Below, piece by piece: positions 50,163-57,704 of a DNA stretch of 64,000 nt. The notes under the pieces are model-generated. The model had not been told where the DNA came from. It ran no database searches and was given only the letters and a program-made list of their open reading frames with translations. The position numbers and the translations under genes were made by a program. Within the stretch, counting starts at the first letter, position 1. Each line of letters starts with the position of its first letter. The DNA comes from Poriferisodalis sp965198245 (GTDB lineage Bacteria; Actinomycetota; Acidimicrobiia; Acidimicrobiales; Poriferisodalaceae): positions 3,224,001 to 3,288,000 of the forward strand of contig NZ_OZ240249.1 in assembly GCF_965198245.1 (NCBI RefSeq), read 5' to 3'.

Positions 50163-50686
50163 TGCTGCGGCGGCGGTTGCGATCGGCGTTCCCGCATCGG
50201 CGGCGACTGCAGCCGATGGTCTCGCCGCGCCGGCGGCGAGACGTGCTGCGTGAACAGGTGAATGAACATCAGCAGGTTCTGGGCGTCTCCGTGACCATTT
50301 GCGAGATTGAGCTCACCGGGACGGCGCGCCTCGGTGTCGCTCAGCTTCATTACGTCGAGCGCACGCAGCAGCCCGACGGGGGCTCCGGCAGATACCAGCT
50401 CGCCGATGTCGCGCACGAGGTGGCGGCCCCGAAGCCCTTGGGACTGAATGAGGCTGCGCAGCAGCAGGCGCGCCAGCGCGCAGGCACTCGCCGGAGACAC
50501 GTCGGCGACTGCGGCTGCTTCTTCGTACAGCGGGACCAGCTTGCGATCGAGTCCCGCAGGCGCGTCATGCGGCTCTCTGCGTTCCGGCTCGCCGGCACTG
50601 GCCGCGCTGGGCGCATCGGCCCCCGTCTCAGGCGACGGCACCGGTGTCGCGCAGCTTTGCGATGTCGTCAGGGTCATAGCCGGCAA
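50159..50686 (-). CDS. DUF4145-like helical protein
   Basis: Up to 175 residues. The core PASACALARLLLRSLIQSQGLRG then HLVRDIGELVSAGAPVGLLRALDVMK resembles DUF4145 proteins, small helical domains of unknown function. The C-terminus is Arg/Pro/Gln-rich. The start is uncertain: the ATG at 50686 or 50677 overlaps the upstream CoA-transferase gene by about 50 bases; a GTG at 50641 overlaps less. Confidence 0.6.
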   Translation of the reverse strand: MPAMTLTTSQSCATPVPSPETGADAPSAASAGEPERREPHDAPAGLDRKLVPLYEEAAAVADVSPASACALARLLLRSLIQSQGLRGRHLVRDIGELVSAGAPVGLLRALDVMKLSDTEARRPGELNLANGHGDAQNLLMFIHLFTQHVSPPARRDHRLQSPPMRERRSQPPPQQ

Positions 50687-51779
50687 TCGCCAGCACCTCG
50701 TCGGTGTGCTGGCCAGAGTGCGCCGGCGGCCCCTGCACAGCCCCGACGGTGCGGCTGAATCGCGGCGACGGACTCGGCTGGATCACTCCGGCCACTTCGC
50801 AGAACACCTCGCGATGGACGTTGTGGGGATGCTGCGGGGCCTCTGCCAACGTCAGCACCGGGGCGAAGCACACGTCGGTGGCATCCATGATCTCGCACCA
50901 CTCGTCGCGGGTCTTCGACCTGAAGACTTCAGCGATCCGCTCTTTGAGCTCGGGCCACCGGCCGCGTGAGTTCTGCTTGGCGAACTCCCGGTCCCCCTCA
51001 AGACCGGTGAGACGGAGCAATTCGGCGTAGAACTGCGGTTCGATCGACCCCACCGAGATGTACTTGCCGTCGGCGCATTCGTAGACGTCATAGAAGTGGC
51101 TGCCGGTGTCGAGCAGGTTTGTCCCCCGCTCGTCGTTCCAGACGCCGAGCGCCCGCATGGAGTGGAACATGGCCATGAGCGTTGCGGCGCCGTCGACCAT
51201 GGCAGCGTCCACTACCTGGCCCTGGCCCGAGCGCTGGGACTCGAACAGGCCGCAGGCCACCCCGAACGCCAGCAACATGCCGCCCCCGCCGAAATCGCCC
51301 ACGAGGTTGAGCGGCGCGATCGGCGGCTCGCCCTGGCGGCCGATGGGGTCGAGCGCACCCGCCAATGCGATGTAGTTGATGTCGTGTCCGGCACCCATGT
51401 GGTACGGACCCTCCTGGCCCCAGCCGGTCATCCGGCCGTAGACCAGCCGCGGGTTGCGTGCCAGACACTCGTCGGGACCGATGCCGAGCCGCTCCATGAC
51501 ACCGGGACGGAATCCCTCGATGAGCGCATCGGAATGCTCCACCAGCCGCAGCAGCGCCTCGACTCCGTCAGGGTTCTTGAGATCGAGCCCGATCGAGGCC
51601 CGACCTCGGGCCAGAACGTCGATCGGCGGGGCGTCAGGGTCGTGGTCGGTCACGTTGGCTGAGCGATCGATGCGGATGACCTCTGCGCCCATGTCGGAGA
51701 GCATCATCCCGCAGAAGGGTCCCGGGCCGATGCCCTGCAGCTCAATGACTCGCACACCTTCCAAGGGTCCTGTGCCCAT
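50628..51779 (-). CDS. CaiB/BaiF CoA transferase family, alpha-methylacyl-CoA racemase-like
   Basis: 383 residues. Family III CoA-transferase fold: GPLEGVRVIELQGIGPGPFC, MMLSDMGAEVIRID, RASIGLDLKNPDG. MTGWGQEGPYHMGAGHDINY and LVGDFGGGGMLLAFG contain the His and Asp that correspond to the racemase catalytic pair; the racemase subgroup keeps these in place of the CoA-transferase Asp. It would epimerise 2-methylacyl-CoAs in branched lipid or sterol breakdown. The start at 51779 (MGTGPLEG) has AAGGGA upstream. Confidence 0.88.
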   Translation of the reverse strand: MGTGPLEGVRVIELQGIGPGPFCGMMLSDMGAEVIRIDRSANVTDHDPDAPPIDVLARGRASIGLDLKNPDGVEALLRLVEHSDALIEGFRPGVMERLGIGPDECLARNPRLVYGRMTGWGQEGPYHMGAGHDINYIALAGALDPIGRQGEPPIAPLNLVGDFGGGGMLLAFGVACGLFESQRSGQGQVVDAAMVDGAATLMAMFHSMRALGVWNDERGTNLLDTGSHFYDVYECADGKYISVGSIEPQFYAELLRLTGLEGDREFAKQNSRGRWPELKERIAEVFRSKTRDEWCEIMDATDVCFAPVLTLAEAPQHPHNVHREVFCEVAGVIQPSPSPRFSRTVGAVQGPPAHSGQHTDEVLAIAGYDPDDIAKLRDTGAVA

Positions 51780-51793
51780 ATTTGTTCCCTTCG

Positions 51794-52537
51794 TCATTGG
51801 ACGGTCACGCTACTTGGCGCTGTCTGCGGGGGTCCTTGCTGGCGCAGCGCCCGTTTCACAGTTTCGGCCACCCGCACGACCGCGCCGGGTGTACGAGTGC
51901 CCCACCAGAACAGGTCCTGACCGTCGATCACATGCGTCGGCGCTATCTTCGCCAGCTCGTCGAGATGGCGCAGGTGCCACGGGTAGGGCTCCGTCGGCGC
52001 GAGCACGATGTCGAAGCGGTCCGCGGACAGGTCGCCGGCGTCGATCGTTGGGTACGTGCCCCGATCGGCGAACGCCACGTCGACCCCGCACCAGGTGAGC
52101 AATGAAGCGCCGTACGTACGTGCACCGATGGTCATGTAGGGCCGGCGCCAGATCGGAACGAAGACGCGCACGTTGCGGCCCGACGGGTGCTCCAGCGACG
52201 CGTACGGCTGCGGGAGCGGCTCGGCTGACCACTGGACGCCGATGCGCGCCGCCAGGCGACCGAGTTCAGGCTCGACATCGTCCAGCGATGCGACGTGCAG
52301 GGCTTGGACGTCGATGCCGTTGGCGACCAGCGCGTCATAGTCCTCGGAGCGGTTCTCCTCACGATCGACCACGACGAGGTCTGGTCGCAGTTCGGCGATG
52401 GCCTCGATGTCGGGGTTCTTTGTGCCGCCCACATGTTCCAGATCGGACCGCTCGCAGAAACGAGTGCATGCGATCGGGTCGGCGCCCCAGGCCGCCAGCG
52501 TTTCGGTGACGCTCGGAACCAAGCTGACGATGCGCAC
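51794..52537 (-). CDS. BtuF-like cobalamin/metal-complex binding protein
   Basis: 247 residues from a GTG at 52537 (VRIVSLVPSVTETLAAWG). The periplasmic-binding fold of PF01497 is indicated by RIVSLVPSVTETL, FCERSDLEHVGGTKNPDIEA, LRPDLVVVDREENRSEDYDAL and a C-terminal lobe. There is no signal peptide and no adjacent permease, so transport is not shown; cytoplasmic relatives are annotated cobalamin-binding. Upstream, the frame is open through a degenerate 33-36 bp repeat (GCCGGCAGCG units, 52538-52620), which makes the start uncertain. Confidence 0.75.
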   Translation of the reverse strand: MRIVSLVPSVTETLAAWGADPIACTRFCERSDLEHVGGTKNPDIEAIAELRPDLVVVDREENRSEDYDALVANGIDVQALHVASLDDVEPELGRLAARIGVQWSAEPLPQPYASLEHPSGRNVRVFVPIWRRPYMTIGARTYGASLLTWCGVDVAFADRGTYPTIDAGDLSADRFDIVLAPTEPYPWHLRHLDELAKIAPTHVIDGQDLFWWGTRTPGAVVRVAETVKRALRQQGPPQTAPSSVTVQ

Positions 52538-52658
52538 TGCCGGCAGCGTATTGGCGGTGACTATGCGCGTCGCCGGCAGCGCATTGGCGCTGCGGGTGCG
52601 TATTGCCGGCAGCGTCACGCAGGCCGTCGCCTCGGTGCAGTTCCTCCGTGCACTTCCT

Positions 52659-52725
52659 CTAGATGATGAGTTCCAAGGGTTTAGTGGTCGTAGGCGGTCA
52701 GTGACCGTGCTAGTCGGCTGTGTCG
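52659..52725 (-). mobile_element. Transposase 3'-end remnant, left of the TIGR04255 operon
   Basis: 67 bases matching the complement of 55468-55534 at 62 positions, ending in CTAGATGATGAGTTCCAAGG. In the reverse frame it encodes ARSLTAYDH, the C-terminus typical of an IS982-like transposase. The rest of the element is gone. The interval 52538-52924 holds no gene otherwise. Confidence 0.7.
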
Positions 52726-52924
52726 GACGCTCGGTAGGTCTCTCAGCCGACAGGCACTGTCCAATAGGTGGAGCAGCGACGGCTGGATGTGCGCAGGATC
52801 GCGTCGCGCAGCGCGGTATCCCACTCTGCTGACCAGCAGCGACGCTGATGCCCGAGCCGACGAGCAGGGCATACGCGCCCGGCCCCGCGTGGACACTGGA
52901 CGCAAGCACTCACCTTGGAGCACC

Positions 52925-52968
52925 TCCCACTTTACTTCCCATCACGACAATTGGGAAGTAAGGTGGGA
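52925..52968 (+). promoter_or_regulatory. 17-bp inverted repeat over the ribosome-binding site (operator or hairpin)
   Basis: TCCCACTTTACTTCCCA (52925-52941) and TGGGAAGTAAGGTGGGA (52952-52968) pair at 16 of 17 positions across a 10-base spacer. The right arm includes the AAGGTGG ribosome-binding site, and the ATG is at 52972. It may be an operator for the HTH protein encoded two genes on, or an RNA hairpin that hides the site. Confidence 0.75.
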
Positions 52969-52971
52969 ACC

Positions 52972-53760
52972 ATGGTTGACACACCCTTCGGCCCACCGGT
53001 CCTCTCGGTACCGCTGTCGCGCTCGCCATTGAGCTTCGTCGTCGCCCGGGTCCAGTTCCCGCTTGTCGCCTCGATCTCCCAGGAGCACTTCGTCGCCGAT
53101 TTCCAAGAACAGATTCGCGCTGAGTATCCCGACCTTCGCAAGGACATGGAACAGCAGTTCGTCATCGGTCCGGACGGCGTGCAGGCGCAGAAGCAAGGGA
53201 TGGTGTGGCGCTTCACCGATGATCACAGCGATTGGCAGGTCGCGCTCGGGCCCGAGTTCCTAGCGCTGGCCTCGCATCGCTACACGAACCGCACCGACTT
53301 CGTCGCACGGTTCGGGGTTCTGGTCCACGCTCTCCACAGGTGGATCACGCCGTCAAAGGTGCGGCGGCTCGGGGTCCGATACGTGGATCGCATCGGCCCG
53401 GAGCACTTCGAGCGGCTGCATCAGATGGTGCGACGGGAGGTACTTGGGCCGCTGACCATGGACGACCCCGAACATATTGAGCTGCAGCACAGCCTCACCG
53501 ACTGCCAGTACGCATTCGATGACGGCACAGCGCTGCGGGCGCGCTGGGGCCGCGTGCCTGCCCAAGCCACGTTCGATCCCGTCATGGAGCCGTTGGACAC
53601 GCCGTCATGGGTTCTCGACCTCGATGCTTCCCACGACGAGCGTCCGTTCGACCCCGCCAAGCTCCGCGAACAAGTGCAGGTCTTCTCCGATCGCATCTAC
53701 CGTTATTTCCGATGGGCGATGACCGACGATTTCCTGACGACCTTCGGAGCGGCTACGTGA
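52972..53760 (+). CDS. TIGR04255-family protein
   Basis: 262 residues. The pattern LSFVVARVQFPLVASISQEHF with a central FRFTDDHSDWQVALGPEFLALAS-type segment (WRFTDDHSDWQVALGPEF) and RLGVRYVDRI matches the sporadic TIGR04255 family, whose function is unknown. The ATG at 52972 is placed by AAGGTGG inside the inverted repeat. It overlaps the HTH gene by 4 bp (GTGA) and begins a three-gene operon. Confidence 0.75.
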   Translation: MVDTPFGPPVLSVPLSRSPLSFVVARVQFPLVASISQEHFVADFQEQIRAEYPDLRKDMEQQFVIGPDGVQAQKQGMVWRFTDDHSDWQVALGPEFLALASHRYTNRTDFVARFGVLVHALHRWITPSKVRRLGVRYVDRIGPEHFERLHQMVRREVLGPLTMDDPEHIELQHSLTDCQYAFDDGTALRARWGRVPAQATFDPVMEPLDTPSWVLDLDASHDERPFDPAKLREQVQVFSDRIYRYFRWAMTDDFLTTFGAAT

Positions 53761-54491
53761 CGACACTCGGTGCGCCGTCAACCCCCGCGGTCCACATCAC
53801 TGAGGAACCGGCGAAATGGAGGCTTCTCCACTCGTGCTGGAACTCTTGGGTGCGCGAGTGTTTGGACTTCGGCACGACCGATCACTTCGGAGTGCCTGAC
53901 GCGCATCGGTTCGACGGTCCCGCTGGCGTTACCGATTGGGTCGTTTACAGCAGGTCCGGTTCTCCGAGCGTTGCGGTGGAGGTCAAGCGACTGCGCGATC
54001 ACGTCGTCCACCGCATCGGCTTGAGCAGACAGGAGATTGCGCGTGCGATCGGAGTGGACCGGAGGTCACTCTCGGGTTATGTGGCTGGCGAGATTCGCCC
54101 AACTGAGTCTCGCATGGAGGCTCTGCGCACCCTGGCGGAGACCGCCACATGGTCCGAAGCCGAGTTCGGCGAACGTGCCCGCGAGGTGTTCCAGTCCTCG
54201 GACGATGGCTCGGCGCTGCTGGACCGAATTGCTGAAGGGCACACTGACATCCGCTGGGAGGTTCGAGAGACAGCCGCTCGGATCGGACTGGCGGCCGGAC
54301 CAGTCGTCACGACACGCACCCGCGAGACGCGACGCCCGCTCTATCTGAACGCAGTCGCGACGTGGCGCAGTGAGAGCCGACTACCAGAACGTCGAGGGAC
54401 GCCTCGGGACGCCTCCGTGTACGAACAGGATCTGTCACAGGCTCCCGCAGGCGTCGCGCCTCCCGAGCGACCCCGACGACGGAGTATCTGA
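53757..54491 (+). CDS. HTH (XRE-like) protein of the TIGR04255 operon
   Basis: 244 residues from a GTG overlapping the TIGR04255 stop. The first 85 residues are of unknown type and include a strand-rich WVVYSRSGSPSVAVEVKRL. A helix-turn-helix lies at about residues 90-125 (IGLSRQEIARAIGVDRRSLS, GYVAGEIRPTESRMEAL). An Arg/Pro-rich tail follows. It may repress the operon through the 17-bp inverted repeat. Confidence 0.75.
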   Translation: MTTLGAPSTPAVHITEEPAKWRLLHSCWNSWVRECLDFGTTDHFGVPDAHRFDGPAGVTDWVVYSRSGSPSVAVEVKRLRDHVVHRIGLSRQEIARAIGVDRRSLSGYVAGEIRPTESRMEALRTLAETATWSEAEFGERAREVFQSSDDGSALLDRIAEGHTDIRWEVRETAARIGLAAGPVVTTRTRETRRPLYLNAVATWRSESRLPERRGTPRDASVYEQDLSQAPAGVAPPERPRRRSI

Positions 54492-55241
54492 ATGTCGGCG
54501 GACGAGTGCTACGAGACGGCCGACGGTCCGCTCAAGCAGGGCGACATCCTGATCGCCCCTGTGGCGCGAGTCTGCTCAAAGGACTTCTTCGTTCCCGACA
54601 GGTGGGATCGACTCGATCAGACCGAGAACACTGTCGACCGTGCGGCCGTCGGCGAACAAGATATCTACGTCGCATCGGGTCGCTCGCTCGTCATGGTGAC
54701 GACGCACGATTGTCACCACGACAAGGAGTGGAACCAGGAGCGCACGCGGCTCATCCGAAACGGAGTCGACCCAGAATTGGCATCGACGATCGCCGAAGAC
54801 AACAACAAGCTAGACCGCGCATTCCAAGCGAGTCCGCTGGTACCGCTAGAAGACCTCGATGCAGGGCGTCACGGTGACCTGAGAGCAGGCCGGATCGCCG
54901 GCTACTTCCCGCTGCCGCCACCGTCAGACGGTGCGTTTCCAGAATGCGTCGTCGATCTCACCTACCGCTGCACCATCGACCGCAAGTCCATCGAGCAGCG
55001 GCGATGGGGCTTGTCCATCCCCGCACGCGCTCGTTTCCGCTTTGCCATAGCGAGCTTCGACTCGTTCCGGACATTCGAACTGACCGAACAGATCGAAACA
55101 GTGATCGGCAAGACCATAGAGAGCGTCAACGTCGGTTCAGCAGGACCGCTCATGGTGGAGCTAGTACTCAGCGACGGCGCGACCCTGCAACTGGTTCAGT
55201 CGCCGATCGAACCCGATCCAGGCGGCAGGCTGCGTCTGTGA
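54492..55241 (+). CDS. Unknown protein, third gene of the TIGR04255 operon
   Basis: 249 residues, ATG directly after the HTH stop. It was not assigned to a family. SLVMVTTHDCHHDKEWNQER looks like a His/Asp/Cys-rich site; the N-terminus GPLKQGDILIAPVARVC and the C-terminal ESVNVGSAGPLMVELVLSDG are beta-rich. No membrane segment or signal peptide. The order TIGR04255-HTH-this gene within a few bases suggests one functional unit. Confidence 0.7.
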   Translation: MSADECYETADGPLKQGDILIAPVARVCSKDFFVPDRWDRLDQTENTVDRAAVGEQDIYVASGRSLVMVTTHDCHHDKEWNQERTRLIRNGVDPELASTIAEDNNKLDRAFQASPLVPLEDLDAGRHGDLRAGRIAGYFPLPPPSDGAFPECVVDLTYRCTIDRKSIEQRRWGLSIPARARFRFAIASFDSFRTFELTEQIETVIGKTIESVNVGSAGPLMVELVLSDGATLQLVQSPIEPDPGGRLRL

Positions 55242-55299
55242 TGCTGCAGCGCCGCTCGGGCGCTCCAACTGACCACGATCCGAGGCCCCACGGCCCGGC

Positions 55300-55534
55300 G
55301 CAAAGTTCCTGCGGCCCCTGCGCCAGATCATCGGGTCGATCAACCAGACCCTCAAAGGCCAACTCACCCTCGAACGCCACAAAGGACGCACCCGCTCCGG
55401 CGTCGCCGTGCGCAGCGGTGCCCGCCTCCTCGCCCTCACCGCCGCCTTCTGGCACAACGAGACCTAGCGACACACCCGACCAGCACGCTCACTGACCGCC
55501 TACGACCACTCACCCCTTGGAACTCATCATCTAG
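55300..55534 (+). pseudogene. Transposase C-terminal remnant (IS982-like)
   Basis: Reads FLRPLRQIIGSINQTLKGQL then TLERHKGRTRSGVAV...ALTAAFWHNET, an in-frame stop (TAG at 55465), and RHTRPARSLTAYDH. Only the C-terminal end of a DDE transposase is left, with one stop. The last 67 bases are the inverted counterpart of 52659-52725. The stretch 55242-55544 holds no other gene. The family name is low confidence. Confidence 0.65.
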
Positions 55535-55544
55535 GTTCGCTCTC

Positions 55545-57440
55545 GTGAACGATGCGGCTCTCGCGGCGCCTCCGGATGAGCCACTGCCGTCCGACGACGG
55601 CCTCGACGCCGCGCAGCGTGCAGCGGTGCGCTCGCCCGCGGCCGCGCTGCTGATCGTGGCCGGTCCGGGAAGCGGCAAGACCCGTGTGCTCACACAGCGA
55701 ATCGCCTGGCGAGCCGCCACCGAGTCGGTGCAAGCACGACGCGCTATGGCGGTGACGTTCACTCGCCGGGCTGCGCGGGAGCTTCGGTCACGGCTGCGGC
55801 GGCTCGCCGTCGACGACATGGGGCCGGTCGGCACGTTTCACTCGATCGCACTCGCCCAGCTACGCCAGTACGACACCGACCGCGGCCGCTCCGAGCGGAA
55901 GATCTTGCCGAACCGGGCGTCGCTCAGCGGCGAACTGTCAGAGCACCTCCAGCGGGCGTTCGGGCCGAGGCCGCCGATCACCGTCAGCACTGCTCTGCGA
56001 GAGATCGACTGGGCGAAGGCAAGCGACCTGTCGGTTGCCGACTACCGCGAGGGGCCTGCGCTGGCGCGGCTGGGACGCGAGGGCGGCGAAGCAGCGGCGG
56101 AGCTCTTCAAGCACTTCGAGCGCACCAAGTCCCGTCGCCGGCTGCTGGACTTCGACGACCTGCTCGCCGAGTGCACCCGCCTGATGCGTTCCGACGAACA
56201 CTTCGCTGCGGCTCAGCGTTGGCTGCACCGACATTTCTTCGTCGATGAGTTTCAGGATCTGAACCGGCTGCAGTGGAACCTGCTGTGGGAGTGGATCGGC
56301 GGCGCCGAGGCAGTGCACAACCAGACTGCCGATATCTGCGCTGTCGGCGACATCGACCAGGCGATCTACGGCTGGAACGGCGCCGACAGCCGCTACATCG
56401 CCGAATTCGACCGGCACTTCGAAGGAGCGCAGATCATCCGGCTCGAGCTCAACTACCGCAGCCACCCATCGCTGGTCGCAGCGGCACAGGCAGTCATGGC
56501 AACCGAGTCCGACTCGGGCGTCATAAGCGTCGGCGGCCATGCACAAACGACGGCTCGCCCGCACGAGATCGGCCCTGTACCGACAGTGACGGCATTCGAC
56601 GACCCAGCGGCAGAGGCCTCCGGCATTGCCCGCTGGATCAACGATCGCCATGCCGGACGCGTGCGCTGGGACTCATTCGGAGTGCTCGCACGCACGAACG
56701 CCCAACTCGAAGATGTCGCAGCTGCCCTCGATGCACGCGGCATCCCCTCTCGCCTCAGCGGGCAGCGAAGCTCATTCCTGCAATTGCCGGCTGTCCGGGA
56801 GTTGCTCAAGCGCCTCAGCACGGCAGATGCGCACTTCTCTACGGTCGTCGAGGACCTGCGTGCCGACGCACTCGATGCCGAGCCGGGCACGGCCCCCGAA
56901 CCAGTGCTGATGCGAGTGCTCGAACTCGCCGATGCCTACCTGACCGAGATGTCACGAACCTCCGGTCGCCAATCGGGGCGCAGCGGCCCCACCGGCGAGG
57001 GCTTTGCGACCTGGGTGGGGCTGCTGTCGGGCAGCGATCGCGAACTCACTGCCGACCTGTTCGACAGCGACCGATCAGGCACCCCCTTCCAACCACGCGA
57101 CGGTGCCGTGGCCCTCGCAACCTTCCACGCCGCCAAGGGTCTGCAGTGGCGCAACGTCGTCATCGCCGGCGTCGAGGACGGTCTCGTGCCCTTGCGCCGC
57201 GACGACCCCGAGGAACGGCGGCTGTTCTACGTTGCCGTTTCGCGGGCCACTCACACGCTGCATTTCACCTGGGCACGCCACCGCACTGGACGGGGTGCGG
57301 CGGACGGGCTGCGCAACCCATCACCGTGGCTGGAACTCATCTCCGCGGCCACCGCAGAGCCCCCGGCGCTGTCGCCTGACGACGCCGCCTCGCGGGTGGC
57401 TGCCGCCCGGGCTGCGCTCGACGCGGCTCGGCCTCGCTGA
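55545..57440 (+). CDS. UvrD/PcrA-like superfamily 1 DNA helicase
   Basis: 631 residues, GTG start. 3'-5' helicase motifs: Q-like QRAAVRSPAAALLIVAGPGSG KT (I), AVTFTRRAARELRSRL (Ia), FFVDEFQDLN (II), GDIDQAIYGWNGAD (III), LELNYRSHPSL (IV), FHAAKGLQWRNVVIAGVEDG (V) and RLFYVAVSRATH (VI). It is shorter than UvrD and lacks a clear HRDC or nuclease domain. It could act in repair or as accessory helicase; it is not obviously tied to the operon upstream. Its last 25 bases recur upstream of the second surface protein. Confidence 0.92.
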   Translation: MNDAALAAPPDEPLPSDDGLDAAQRAAVRSPAAALLIVAGPGSGKTRVLTQRIAWRAATESVQARRAMAVTFTRRAARELRSRLRRLAVDDMGPVGTFHSIALAQLRQYDTDRGRSERKILPNRASLSGELSEHLQRAFGPRPPITVSTALREIDWAKASDLSVADYREGPALARLGREGGEAAAELFKHFERTKSRRRLLDFDDLLAECTRLMRSDEHFAAAQRWLHRHFFVDEFQDLNRLQWNLLWEWIGGAEAVHNQTADICAVGDIDQAIYGWNGADSRYIAEFDRHFEGAQIIRLELNYRSHPSLVAAAQAVMATESDSGVISVGGHAQTTARPHEIGPVPTVTAFDDPAAEASGIARWINDRHAGRVRWDSFGVLARTNAQLEDVAAALDARGIPSRLSGQRSSFLQLPAVRELLKRLSTADAHFSTVVEDLRADALDAEPGTAPEPVLMRVLELADAYLTEMSRTSGRQSGRSGPTGEGFATWVGLLSGSDRELTADLFDSDRSGTPFQPRDGAVALATFHAAKGLQWRNVVIAGVEDGLVPLRRDDPEERRLFYVAVSRATHTLHFTWARHRTGRGAADGLRNPSPWLELISAATAEPPALSPDDAASRVAAARAALDAARPR

Positions 57441-57533
57441 GGCTGCGAGAACAGGCGCACAGCGGACCAGCCGTGTCCGCGTGTGCGGGTGTGCTGGCGA
57501 AATGGCTGATACATGCGCTGTTCTCATGTGTGA

Positions 57534-57563
57534 TTGAGAAGTCTTGGATAGGTCGTGTAGGGT
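57534..57563 (+). promoter_or_regulatory. Putative promoter of the first surface protein
   Basis: TTGAGA (57534-57539) and TAGGGT (57558-57563) with an 18-base spacer. The same boxes and spacing occur in the duplicated leader at 62558-62587 (TTGAAT, TAGGGT). Assignment is by pattern and by conservation between the copies. Confidence 0.4.
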
Positions 57564-57686
57564 TCTGTGATCAGCAGTCAGTTCGGGTCCCTAGTGCTGT
57601 GCGGCGTTGGGCCGCTTCGAGCCTGTTCAGGGTCCCAAGTCCGTCCTGGAGTTTGTCCGTGATGATTGACGCCCGCCTGTCTCAGA

Positions 57687-57699
57687 CCCCCCCCCCCCC
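57687..57699 (+). repeat. Homopolymer of 13 C next to the start codon, copy 1
   Basis: Thirteen C in a row, ending 5 bases before the ATG at 57705. Length change by slipped-strand mispairing would alter spacing of the start region, or would shift the ATG at 57662 in or out of frame with the signal peptide. Confidence 0.9.
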
Positions 57700-57704
57700 G
57701 CGGA

